Shown here: in pieces, positions 1 to 12,300 of the stretch | Position numbering within the stretch: position 1 is the first letter of the stretch | How the letters are laid out: the number at the start of each line of letters is the position of its first letter | Assembly (NCBI GenBank): GCA_037783415.1 | Contig: JAZGTN010000055.1 | Coordinates: 806,001-870,000 of the forward strand | Length of the DNA stretch: 64,000 bases | From: Leptasterias polaris | Lineage: Eukaryota > Echinodermata > Asteroidea > Forcipulatida > Asteriidae | Reading direction: 5' to 3' | Notes under the pieces: generated by a model | Database searches by the model: none | What the model saw: the letters and a program-made list of their open reading frames with translations, nothing else | What the model was told of the DNA's origin: nothing | Program-made: the position numbers and the translations under genes

Positions 1-192
1 CTTAGCAGAAGCTTGCTAAGCACTAATGTCTGCTTAAGCAGCTCAATGAAATAGGGCCCAGGTAAACATGGTCATGTGACCATCTTTCAACCAATGGGAC
101 TGCTGCCTAAACTGTCTGGTTTTTTTTTTAATGAAAGATTGATAAGATTCACTTGAAAACCTTCACTATGTGTTTCATCCATTCTTTGACAG

Positions 193-374
193 CATACAGA
201 TATCTGCTCCAGCAGAGACTAATGTTGAGAACAAATACAATATTCTAAATGATGGGACGTTAATGATTCAGAATGCAAATGGAGATGATGAAGGAGAGTA
301 TGAATGCATGGCTCGTAATGCTGTGGGCGAAACCAAATCTGAACCGGTCAGTTTACGCTACTTTGGAGCACCAA
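193..374 (+). CDS. PXDN: Peroxidasin exon: second half of Ig domain 1
   Basis: The acceptor is ...TTTGACAG before 193 and the donor is GTAAGT at 375. The exon enters with one base completing a split codon and leaves in phase 1. It encodes the strand containing [12 protein letters not shown] and the second Ig cysteine in [13 protein letters not shown], ending in VSLRYFGAP, which matches the end of Ig1 in human PXDN. The first half of this Ig domain is upstream of the window. Confidence 0.93.
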
Positions 375-3300
375 GTAAGTCATGTGAATTTACCGACTAA
401 GAAGATGATAATAGACCTTATGCATATGACGTCATTTGAGTAGGGCGCCCTCACCTAGAGGTCAAAAGGAAGATGCTCATTGGCCAGTCTTGTGCGCCGT
501 GCGTACAAATCAGCGCGGTTCCATTGTTTCATCATCAGTTTACCTCTAAGACGGCGGCTTGGTGACGTCAATGCATAAGGTCTATTATTTAAAAGTAGAT
601 TCAATAATTAGCAAAGGCCAAATTTCATTCTCCTTGTTAATTTAGTGAAATATAATTATAAATTAGAAAAATGGATTGCGATTAATAAGTTTATAAATTT
701 ATAAGTTTATCACAAAGTGGAGGTTTACGGTTTAATTGTTGCTTGGTATTGTCTTTTATGAAGAAGAAAAAAGTGCTTTACACTTTATAAAAACAAAAAA
801 ACAAGTGATTTGATTTCTCTGGAGTCTTCTTGATTTCTGTGTTTTCTCAAAGTCTCCTTGAGCAGTCGTACTTTCTTACAAGAAGTAAAGCAGTCATTAC
901 AGGGAGAACGAAATAGTCCACATTGTGTCCAAACTTGTATTTTTGTATTTCTGGTGATGCTCAAGTCGGTACCCCTCCTGAATCGCAACATCTGGGAGGG
1001 TCTGGGTCTAGACTAAGTGGTGAACCCTGGCCTGCGAGCCACTCTCAGGAATTTCCACATCTCATCCCTTCTGATGTGGGAAACACTGGCCTTGTTATTG
1101 CAGTCGCATCCTGTTCCCACACATGCTTTTCATAAACTTGGTTGGGAAAGCATGAAGTGAGTTAGTTCACTGGGATAGTTTTGTGGCAGTATTGCTAGAA
1201 CATAATAATACTGGGTTCTTATATGGCGCTTTATCATGCCCCTAGGGGCGTATCAAAGCTGGATTTGTTTTTCAACAGAGCTATGAGACCCATTTGTGTA
1301 GCTCTGTCTAATGGTCTACAAGATAGACAATTAGGGCTATATTTCAAGAAGCACTAAGATTCATCTTAAGATGAGTTGTCAGTACTACCATTGTGATTTG
1401 TATTGTGACATTACACTTTGCTTAGCAATTGAGTTTGATACACAGCAGTGAGCTGAGATCAATCTTAGCTCTTTGTGAAATCGGCCCCAGGATTCATTCA
1501 ATGTTTGTGTGTGAATATTTTTATGTAAATTTATTATATTTGTTTTCCCTGGGGAGGGGAGTGTGGCTAGTGTTGGGATTTGTGGTTTTGTTTTCTTGTT
1601 GTCTGCAGCTTTGGATGGTGTCTCTTTTCTTGCTGTGTATATGGCTGGCTGCTGGGGTGTTTATTTTTTGTGGTTCAGCCTTTTAACTGTCTGCTTTTTA
1701 GCCCATTCAATTGTACATTTTTGTATACATTTTTTGTAAAAGTTTTTTTTGCTATTGTGGGGCAACAGATCTACAGATCATAGTGTGTATTTGCTTTTGC
1801 TGTCCCTTGCTCATGTTGGTGTATATTGTCCCGATTTTGTTATGTACTGTTTTTCTTGCAAATAGAATAATATTAATGATAATAATTTCTTTCCATAGAA
1901 CGCCCAACTTTCGCAGTGGAACCGACCGACATAGAGATACAACAAGGCACCACAGTCACCCTGGATTGCTCGGCCAATGGTTACCCACGCCCCACCATTG
2001 AATGGACCAGGCACGGACAGGGTGTTGTACAAAATAGCCGCTTCACCCTACTAGCAACAGGATCACTTCACATCAATAGCATCCAGCCATTAGATCGTGG
2101 AGAGTACACATGTACGGCTACCAACCAAGCGGGTACCAGGTCAACCTCTGCTACGGTCACCGTAACTGGTAATTAGAATTTCCCCCCGTTTTATTAGTTG
2201 CAGTTGAAAGAAGGTTTGATGGGTGTTCTTCCTTGAAGGCAGTTCAAGCTTAGAATAACTTAACCTTACAGGGAAGGGGGTGGGGGGTGCATCTTTTATG
2301 ATGACCTTTTTGTCATACTTGAGGTGTCCTCCGCTATATTTTCTCTTGAGAACTAATTATAAAGCTGCTAAAGCACACAATTGTGGTAAGCATAGACACA
2401 GTTTGCTAAGCAGAAATGGGTTATCATGTGTTACTGGCTGACTTTTGCTTGTAAGTTAGCTAAATGTGAAGAGCTCTAGGAATTTTGACTCTGAGCCTTG
2501 CTCCAGAACGAGTCTGACAATGAAAGACTTGTTCGTCTTATTTTTTTCTCAGATGTGTTACACTAAACTATATTTTTTTTAAAGTTGATATTCTGTATAA
2601 TGCTTGAAAATTGGATTGCAAATAGGAAAACTGCAGTAGTAAACTTGCAGTAAAAACCATGAATAAAACTTTTTGGGGAGAAGTGTTGGTTCTAAAAAGA
2701 GAACCGGTGTGTTGTCGACATTTCGAACAGTATACTCTGCTCGCCTTCAGGAGAATGCTGGACTGCTGATGAAACTCTCCATAAAATGCAAATGTTTGAG
2801 ACTGTTTATTAATAATAATAATAATAATATGGATTTATATCACGCTTTATCACACCCAAGGGCGTCTCAAAGCGCTTCTTAACCAGTTCGACGCGGGATA
2901 AATTTTCACCGAATTTACCCCCCATGCGGGATACTTTTGTGAATTTTGTTGAAATAAAAAAAAAAAGTGCAAGTGCTGGCATAATTTTATTCTTTATGAC
3001 AATTTTCTGAAATAAAAAGCTCTGTGATTTAAAAAAATATGTCACAATAGGGGAAAACACCTTCACATTTCTCTCTTTTTGTTTAAACTCACATTTCACC
3101 ATCTCAAGATACGGATCCCTCAGAAAAATCTGCATTATCATCACTCACCTCAGCTCATCATCGTGATCATCAGAACTGACTTCGATATAACCATGCTAAC
3201 TTCAGAATTCTCGCTTTTTTCACTATTATTTTCAAACTCTGAATCAGAACTATTGAACTATTACCCTTACTTTCCTCTGAACTAGATGAATCGGAATTAG

Positions 3301-6300
3301 AGGACCCTGACGATACAAAATATCAAAGAATTTCCGTGTCATTATTGTACACGCGTTTTCTCATGGAGGCCGCCATCTTGATTTTGTCAACAAAATGTCA
3401 TCTCAATCGTTGTGTTCATCGGCTGGCCCTGTGTCCATAAAAGTTCAATAGCGCCACCAATCGCTAGTAAATTACACTAGATATATCCCTGGTACCCTGC
3501 AATGCAACTACAACTGAATCCCATACACAATTCGCACGCTGAGGGTAACGGCGATTCATATGTAAATTTGGCGAGTATACTCGTCCTCCTAGTGTCAGTA
3601 AAAAAAATTCCCGCGAGTTAACTCGTCATTCGCGTCGAACTGGTTAACATTATTACCCCTGGTCACTGGGCCATTTATTTCATTCCTTAAACCATCTCAG
3701 CTCCCTGGGGAGTATACAGTCTGTGCTGCAATATATGCGCTACTAAGCTAAATCAATCACAAGAACCATCTCTGCCCTCACAGGTACCCATTTTACCCCT
3801 GGGTGGAGAGAAGCAATTATAGTTAAGTGTCTTGCTCAGGGACACAAGTGTCACGACCGGGACTCGAACCCACACTCTGCTGAACAGAAACACAAGAGCT
3901 TGAGTTCGGTGCTCTTAACCACTCGGCCACGACACTCCATGACACTATTAACCACCTTGTCTTACTGTTTAAAACCATGGCAAATGACACGGATACTCCA
4001 CTGCTGTATTTAGTGAGCAATAATCTGAAACTTGACCCCGTGTCATTGGACGAATAAATCAAGATTTCACAAGATAAGGTAGGGTTGAAGTAGTCAAGAG
4101 TGTACCCCTTTATTTAGGTGAGCTAAAACACCGTCTGCTGCATGACACTCTCTACGAATTAAGAGTGATAGAAAAGGGGGGCTAGATTGAGTCATTTGAC
4201 ATAGTGCGTATATCCTGTCTCCTATGTCTGTCCTGGTATAAGGTTTGTCTTCAGAGCTGGAGGGTGGAGTTTTTTTGTTGATGAGGGTTTATGTAAGTCT
4301 TGCCGGGAGAAGTGGGTGGGGTTGGGTATATTTGAGATTCAATCAAAAACCAATTCAAAGTGATATTAGTGAACATGTCAGGCCTGGAATTTCATCTTTG
4401 ACAGGGCAAGGCCGTTTTCATTTTGCAAAGGGCACTTCCATTGGAAAATCTTAAAGTCTATGGCAAACTTTTAAAGGGGCACCAAAGGCCAAGACCAGTG
4501 GCAACAGAGGCCATTGCCTCTGTTGCCTCCGTATAATCCCAGACCTGACATGGTGACTCAGGTTGCTGGTGGTACCAACCAATCACCTAAGTAAAATTTC
4601 TACCTGAAGTTCTGTCTGCTTGAAGCTCTGTTGTCTTTGAATATTGTTCACTAAATATGTCCCTTGATTTACAAAGCAAGATAAATAATTTTATAAGGCG
4701 GTTTGGAGTTATGTACAGGAATGGTAAACCTTTAAGTGACTACCTGAAACTTGCTTTCAAGTGAAGCACGGCTATAAATGTATTTCCTGTTCACGATTCT
4801 GAGTTTCGGAGGAAATGTTGAATGTTAAGTTCATCATTTTGATTTGATTTTAAAAGTCTAGACATGACGTGGTTTTTTAACACACCTATATTCAATAGTT
4901 CATTTCATACTCTGCATGGAAACCCATATAGATTTTTATCTGGCAGCCTCATCTTAGTCATGTTCCCTGTGTGTGTGTGTGTGTGTGTGTGTGTTCATTA
5001 GTAAATACTGATTCTGTTGTACCGAGAGGGAGCAGACTATTTTTCCTGTGTAGCATCCGCTTAGTTACATCAAGAGATTATTCAAGGCTCTAAATAGATG
5101 CCAATTAACCTTTATCAGCCTGCCACCATCATGTTCCCTGTGTACTACAGCAAAAATGACTGCAGGTTCTTAATGCTAAAACAGGGCCCGACTATTTCAA
5201 CCTTCTACAGTTCTAGCCTCGAATTGCTTACATTATTTACATTAATGCTGGAAGAAAAATGTTGAAAATTTGTGAAGTATTTTTGCGCAAATTTTGTTTT
5301 GTTCTGTGTACATTTTCCTTTAGTTAATTTTAAGTGTACCGGGTACATTTTTGTTTCAGTCCCACCGTCATTTGATGTCACCCCTAATTTCATATCTGCC
5401 ATTGAGGGCAGCACAGTGGAGCTGTTCTGTCGAGCGTCAGGCTACCCTCTACCGGTAATTGCCTGGCGAAAAGAAGGTGAGTTATGGAGAAGTTTTTGAT
5501 CTAAAAGGAAGTATTAATTTGGCTCTTATCAGAAAGATGAATCGGAAAGATAAAGTCAGGCCTGGAATTTCATCTTTGAGGGCAAGGCCATTTTCATTAT
5601 GTAAAGGGCAGTTCTATTGGAAAATCTTAAAGTCTGCAGGAATTTTTTTGTAGGGTTACCAAGGCCAAGACCAGGGGCAACAGAGGCCATTGGCTGCGTT
5701 GCCTTGTGTAATTCCAGGCCTGTAAGTTGTTGATCTGAAGGGTTTCTTGGCATATACTTGCTGTTGGTAACAATCTTTTTGAAAAGTTTCTAAATATACG
5801 ACAGTTCAGGTCTTGCGCAGAAGTTTTTTGTAAAGTAGCCCATTGGGCAAGTGAATTTTTTACTTGCCCCAAAGGAAAGTTTAGTAGCCCAGTTGTTAAA
5901 CATTATTGTCATAAATGTATCGTGCTGATGTATTGATATTCACACACTCAACAACAAATAAACACTTGCAGTATTCACATCTGAAAAAGAAGAAATATAT
6001 TTTGAACAAGTAGGTTGCACAGTTTTTAGCAGCCCACAGGGCAAGTTGAGAAGTGGTGTTTACTAGCCCGTAGCAGTTTTTAAGAGACAATGTGCACTGG
6101 GCTTGTGTTAAGTGTGAGCCCTGCTGTTGTTTTGCTGTTGTTCACTGTAACAAATGATAATGCTAGAGATTTGTTGGTGTTTGTTTTTGAAGGTGAACTA
6201 TTACCAGAAAGTCGCCGCTACCTGACGCTTGCCAGTGGCACTCTACGTATTTTACGCATGACACGTGAAGATGAAGGAAACTACGACTGCTTTGCTGTGA

Positions 6301-9300
6301 ATTCTGCCGGAAGTATTCATACAACAGCTCAGATTGAAGTCCGACCCCGAGGTGAGACCAAAGAAGTAGTCAAGTAAACCCCTTTGCATTGGCCGTCATC
6401 GCTGAGGTCAAACTAAGGGAACATGTACGCAGCACGCACAACTCTGAGCCAATGATAGGTCTTCATTGATCTGAGTGAGGGTGCTGTCTGGGTCTTGTGA
6501 CATCTCATATAAGGGGTCTAATAATTAACTCCAAGGGGAGAGCCACTATGACACTTTGACTATGAGTAATAGTCAGTAAGTTTTATACTTAAGTGATGAT
6601 TTTTTTTTCTTTTTTCTTAGTGACGGGGATGGGGGGTTTGGGAAGCAGAAGGCAGAAGATTCTTAAAACTTTATCTCAGTAGTTATCGGGTTTTGTATGC
6701 ACACCTCCAATCATCCATGTTAACACAGTTTTATTGTTTTAACCCTACAACCCCCTTCTTCATGTAGTGCCACCCGTTTTCACCCAGTCACCTAGTGACC
6801 TGCAGGTCGTCAGCAGGGCGACCATACGCCTCCCTTGCTCTGCCTCGGGCGACCCTACGCCCGTGATCACTTGGAGTAAGGACGGCATCCAGATCCCAGA
6901 GAGTACGAAGTTTACTATTAGTGTGGAGGGTCACCTAGTCATTCATAACATTAGCCCAGACGATGAGGGCAGGTATGAATGTGCGGCAAGGAACAGTATT
7001 GGGTATGCAGCAACAAGTATGCTACTTACTGTCGGTAAGTCTGCAGTAGCTCATCAAAAGGCCTCCAACCGTATCTTTCCTACCGTGAGTCTATGAGATC
7101 GAATAATTAACATCTTTTAAGGAAACCCCTGGCCAAAACATCATGGGGTGAAAGATCGTTTACTTTTGCTGCCCCTTCATCGGGAACAATTTACCAGAGC
7201 ATGTTAAACTTTCTCCATCACTAGCTTCATTCAAAACTTCCCTCGAGACTCGCCTAATGAGGACTTCATAAACATTCCCCTCTATTGATGTGTTGCTGTG
7301 CCATGAGCATCTTAAGATGGATACCGGCGCATTACAAATGCCCAATATTATTATTAGAGTAGTGTGTAATTCTCTAGTGCAGAGCTATCAACTCTCCCTG
7401 ATTCTGAAGAAAGTTCCCCGAAAATAAACAAATCTTTCCATGTTCTGATAAACAAAATTAGAAAATCTCCCTGATTATGGAAACTTTTTGACTATTATGT
7501 TGAATGTAATTCTAAATTATTCCCTATTTGTTGTACAAAATCTCCCTGATTGTAAGATGCAAATGCTGGCAGTTCTGCTGAAGAGAGAACCGTTCAGACA
7601 AAGATGTCATTAGACTCGTCTGCGTGTAGCTGCTGACAGAGCATTATGTCCCATTGATAATTGATGATAAATGAGTCATCATGAATTGAGCTGCTATACT
7701 CTGTTCCATTGTGCTCAAATTCTTCTATATCTTGACTTTGTAGATGCCAGTCAGGCAAGGGTGTTGGAGACCTTTCTACCTGCATCCCCCCCCCCTTTTC
7801 CAAAGAAAAAACCCCAAACATACAATCCAACAAAAAACAAACAAACAAACTAGTGGAGTAAAATTAATTAAAGCAATCATTTAATGAATCAGCATTCTCC
7901 CTTAACAGTGGTCCACTGGCCAAATGCCAGTTAGAACACCCGAGGACCAGTCAAAATTCACTCCAAGCGGTCCAGCAGTGTTGAAAAGCATCCCTTTTAA
8001 ATGAAATATGGACTAGTGAAAAAGCTGACAGACTAGTGAAACGACAATCTAACTGGTGCTTCTGGCTAGTCACTGAAAATGTTAAGGACAAACCCTGTAA
8101 AAAATATGAAACTACAGAGGCATCAAGAGGCATAAAGGGATAACAGAACTGACACAGAGGGAGGTGAAAGTGTTGCACACAAGTTAGTAGAACACTTTTG
8201 AATGATTAGATGGATTTTGTTTTGTTCACACTTGTGGAGTCCCGCGGTTGGAGCATTACAAGCAGACTAAATCAAAACATGACTAGACAATGCTGAAGTC
8301 CACACACCCTTCACATGATGGAATATTTCCGATTGACAGAACATTCCTGCAGGGAGTGTATTTATGCATACGACTACCTTCCTGGAAGTCGGTTAGGATA
8401 GACATCAGTGAAGCCACACATGAGGCCGCACAACCGGCCTTGGTGGTGCCCTACTGCTAAGAATAGTTCACCCTCTAATTGACGTCAAATTGGAAGTTTC
8501 CTAAAAATTTAGATTTGTTTCTTCTTGTGTTGGACAGTTTGTTGAGAGGTTGTAGTGAGACAACAATGTGTATCTTTAATAGATGTTAATTATATATTTT
8601 TTTTATCTTATTTTGTGTATCTTCAAAGGCATACTTATTTGTAATAGAATAAGTTTCATGTCGATATGGCGAACTTTTATCTCATTATTTTACGACTCTG
8701 ATTTTGCTACGCTGGTTATAGTGGAATGAAAAGTTAATATGGTACTTGCAAAATTAATACCTTTCAACCATTGTTTATAAGACATTGTTTCTCAATTGCT
8801 TAAATAGTAAAGCTAACCAAAGTCTTAAAAAAGAAATCGAATATTTTTTCCAAAATGGTTAAGACATTAAAACATCCTTTTACTGTCCCTAAAGCATAGA
8901 TAAAGTTTGGTTTTAACATTTTGCAGGATCACAGATTGATCCCAGAAGTAATTGATACAAAATTGATTTCAACACCTGATCCTGGGGCATTTTACAGGCA
9001 AACACTTCCAGGCAATCTCCAAGAAGAAAAATCATTCTCCTTTCAGTTTTCTCATTATTTTTCTGGGGATAGTGAGTCACAGCAAGAAGAATGTCTCTTG
9101 TTTGTGCTACCAAAGTCTTCCCTGTGCATGCAATGCAGTTCGTTGCCTCCAAGTTGCCTGAAAAAAGGCACTGGGTGACAAGGCCTCTCAGGGTTCAGCC
9201 GCCCTCTGTGTAAATGAATCAAGGCGAACAAGTTTTAACCGATTCCCTAAAATGTCATCTTCCATTTCAGAAGTCCCAGAGGAAGAAGACCGTGAGGGTG

Positions 9301-12300
9301 ATCAATTTGTTGACTCCTCTATCACTCAAGCCATAAACAACGTTGACCGTGCAATCAATGAGACCAGGCGTGACCTGTTTGATCGTACCAAGCCGCGGAC
9401 TCCCAGTGATCTGTTGACCCTCTTCAGGTTTCCATCCACTGAGGCCATGAACATTGCCCGGGCTGCTGAGGTGTTCGAGCAGACGTTGCAGTTGATCCAT
9501 GACCACATTGAGGCTGGCATGAAGGTTAACCTCACTGGAGTTGGTAAGAGTTGAAAACAAAATCAGGAAAACAAAATTAAAAATTACTTCGATTTGTCTT
9601 CTGACTCATTTACATCAAAGACACCAACGTTAATTTAAGTTTGTACATAAAAGGAATAGGTCTAGACAGTTATGTATACAATCAAAGAGCATAATAGTGT
9701 CAAACAGGTGTAATTATTATTATTATATATTTCTGGTAATGAAACCAAGGATGCCTCATAAGTGAACTTAATCACTGTAGCTTGCAAGCCTGAGGAAACC
9801 TGTTATCAAGGATGCTTGCTATGTGAACCAAAAACACCAGGGTTAATCCCTGCTCTTCCATGATAAGTGTTCTAGGTTCTTTTACCTGCACATGGGCCCC
9901 ACAATTTAATGTCCCATCCGAAGGCAAAGCAATTACGGTAAAGTATTTTGCTCAAGGATACAAGTGCCACGACCGGGACTCGAACCCACACTATGAAACA
10001 CTAGAGCTTGAGTCCAGTGCTTTTAAACACTCGGCCACGACACACCTTAATGTATGTGTCAATGTGCCAGCTGTTTGTATTGGGATTGCTATTGAGCTGC
10101 TTGCCTTTGTGTCATCAGTCCTGATGACAATCCAATTAGCCTAAAGTCATTCATAATCCCTGATCAAAATACCGTCGAGGCCCCCCCCCCCCCTTTCAAC
10201 AAATAAAAAGAATGACAGAATAAAATTGAAAAACTTGAAAGCTGATTTGTCTTTCTTATTCATCTTTACAGAATTTACATACAGTGACCTGGTGTCCCCA
10301 CGTTTCCTCAATCTCATTGCTAATCTGTCAGGATGCACCACTCATTCCAAAATAGTCAACTGTTCCGATATTTGTTACCACCGCAAATACCGCACCCATG
10401 ACGGCACCTGCAACAACCTACAGAACCCGGAGTGGGGCGCATCACTCACTCCCTTCAGACGCCTTCTCAGGCCCATCTATGAGAACGGATTCAATACACC
10501 TGTCGGATGGAACCAATCACACCTGTACAACGGCTTCTCTAAACCCAGCGTTCGTAAAGTCTCCCTCGAAGTGATGTCAACCGCTACCATCACCAACCAT
10601 GAAAAGTTCTCCCACATGGTAATGCAGTGGGGTCAGTTTTTGGATCACGACATGGATTTTACGGTGACGAGTCTCAGCCGAGCGCGATTCAGTGACGGCA
10701 TCGAGTGCAAGGACACGTGCGAGAACCAGCCGCCCTGTTTCCCTATAAACGTTCCCGATGATGATCCTCGCATCCGGCGCATGCAATGCATGGAGTTTAC
10801 GCGTTCCAGCGCTGTGTGTGGAAGTGGCAGCACATCCTTGTTTTTCAACTCTGTTATGCCACGTGAACAGATCAACCAAATCACTTCTTATATCGACGCC
10901 TCAAACGTTTACGGCAGCACAAAGGGACAAGCGGACAATCTCAGGGATTTCACAAACAATCTTGGCCGTCTCAAAGCTGGTCTTGGTGTGGAGTCTTCCG
11001 GAAAACGCCTTCTTCCTTTTAATCGCAACACACCCATTGATTGCGACCGTGACTTTAGTGAGAGCCCAATCCCATGTTTCCTGGCGGGGGACTTTCGCGC
11101 TAATGAGCAACTTGGATTACTCTCTTTGCACACAGTCTGGTTCCGTGAGCATAACCGCATCGCTGACGAACTCCTAAAAATCAATCCCCATTGGGATGGA
11201 GAGAAAATCTTCCAGGAAACGAGAAAGATCATCGGTGCGGCTATGCAGCACATCTCTTTCAGCCACTGGATTCCAAAGGTCTTGGGACCACAAGGTATGG
11301 AATTACTTGGTGATTATCAAGGATATGATCCCAAGACCAATTCGGCTATCTTGAATGTTTTTGCCACAGCTGCATTCCGATTTGGACATAGTATGATTCA
11401 GCCTATTCTGAAGAGATTGAATGAATCTTATCATTCAATCTCGCAAGGAGACCTCCCCTTACACAAGGCTTTCTTCTCCCCATTCCGCATCGTCGAGGAA
11501 GGTGGCGTCGATCCAATCCTCCGAGGACTCTTTGCCTCCCCGCTCAAGGAACCCAAACCAGAAGAAATGCTTAATACTGAGCTGACAGAGCATCTCTTTG
11601 AGATGGCTCACGAGATTGCTCTTGATCTTGCTTCCTTGAACATCCAACGTGGCCGAGATCACGCCCTCCCTGGCTACAACGATTGGCGCATCCTCTGCAA
11701 CATGTCAGCGGTGCAGACGTTTGACGAGTTACAAGATGAGATCTCTAACGATGAAGTGAGGAACAAACTGGAGAGTCTCTATCACCATCCTGGTAACGTA
11801 GATCTCTTTGTGGCTGGCATGGCTGAGGATCCCATTGAAGGTGGTCTTCTTGGGCCGACGTTCACCTGTATCTTGGCCAAGCAAATGAAACGACTGCGAG
11901 CAGGAGACAGGTAAGTTTTCACGAAGTGATGTATGTGATAAAAAAATAGTAATCAGTCTCCGAAACAGCAGTTTGAAAGAAAAGTCAACTTTAACTGCGA
12001 TTTTCTCCAAACACAGTTTTGGCTTGGGACATCAGTTTGTTGTGCAACCAACAATATATAAAGTTTGATCCCATCCTCAAAGATCTCATGTCTTTTTCTG
12101 TCTCTACTCTCCGTCAGATTTTGGTATGAGAACCCAGGAACATTTGAACCAGACCAGTTAACACAGATTAAACAATTCACCTTAGCGAGGGTCATCTGCG
12201 ACAACAGCGATAACATCAAGCGTATTCCCGAAGAGATCTTCCATAAGAGTGACTACCCCATTGGTTTCAGACATTGTAAAGATTTACCTTCAGTTGACCT

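Larger units (their letters stand above)
375..1898. other. Peroxidasin intron, repeat-filled
   Basis: It holds a 175 bp MITE (411-585), a dispersed repeat (about 800-1131), a short LINE/SINE 3' tail (1203-1260) and a GATTTCACAAAG-type MITE (1336-1491). The rest is T-rich with no coding signal I recognise. Confidence 0.7.
2811..3945 (-). mobile_element. tRNA-Leu-derived SINE with LINE-like tail, split by an insertion
   Basis: On the minus strand a tRNA-like head (3848-3935) is followed by a body and a tail (GAAGCGCTTTGAGACGCC, (ATT)n at 2811-2828). The body is interrupted at TTAA by the 2883-3643 element. Another head with part of the body is at about 9860-10045, and a body-only copy at 54128-54295. 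Confidence 0.75.
2169..5359. other. Peroxidasin intron with nested SINE and piggyBac-like element
   Basis: Contents are a fragment resembling the 45.3 kb palindromic element (2690-2765), a tRNA-Leu-type SINE (about 2811-3945) split by a TTAA-flanked element, a TCAGGCCTGG-type MITE (4375-4551) and a (GT)n microsatellite (4969-4994). No coding exon was recognised. Confidence 0.7.
7035..9270. other. Peroxidasin intron between Ig4 and linker
   Basis: It contains a LINE C-terminal fragment (about 7155-7362) and a CAGAGCTGCCAA-type MITE (7380-7577). From 7.6 to 9.2 kb I see only AT-rich unique sequence without recognisable exons. Confidence 0.6.

Noticed and set aside
1429..1783. Hydrophobic open frames as a membrane protein
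   Set aside because: T-rich intron sequence read as Phe/Leu/Val; overlaps a MITE and lies between two peroxidasin exons.
3848..3935. Functional tRNA-Leu gene
   Set aside because: Poor anticodon stem and attachment to a repeated SINE body; other copies occur in the window.
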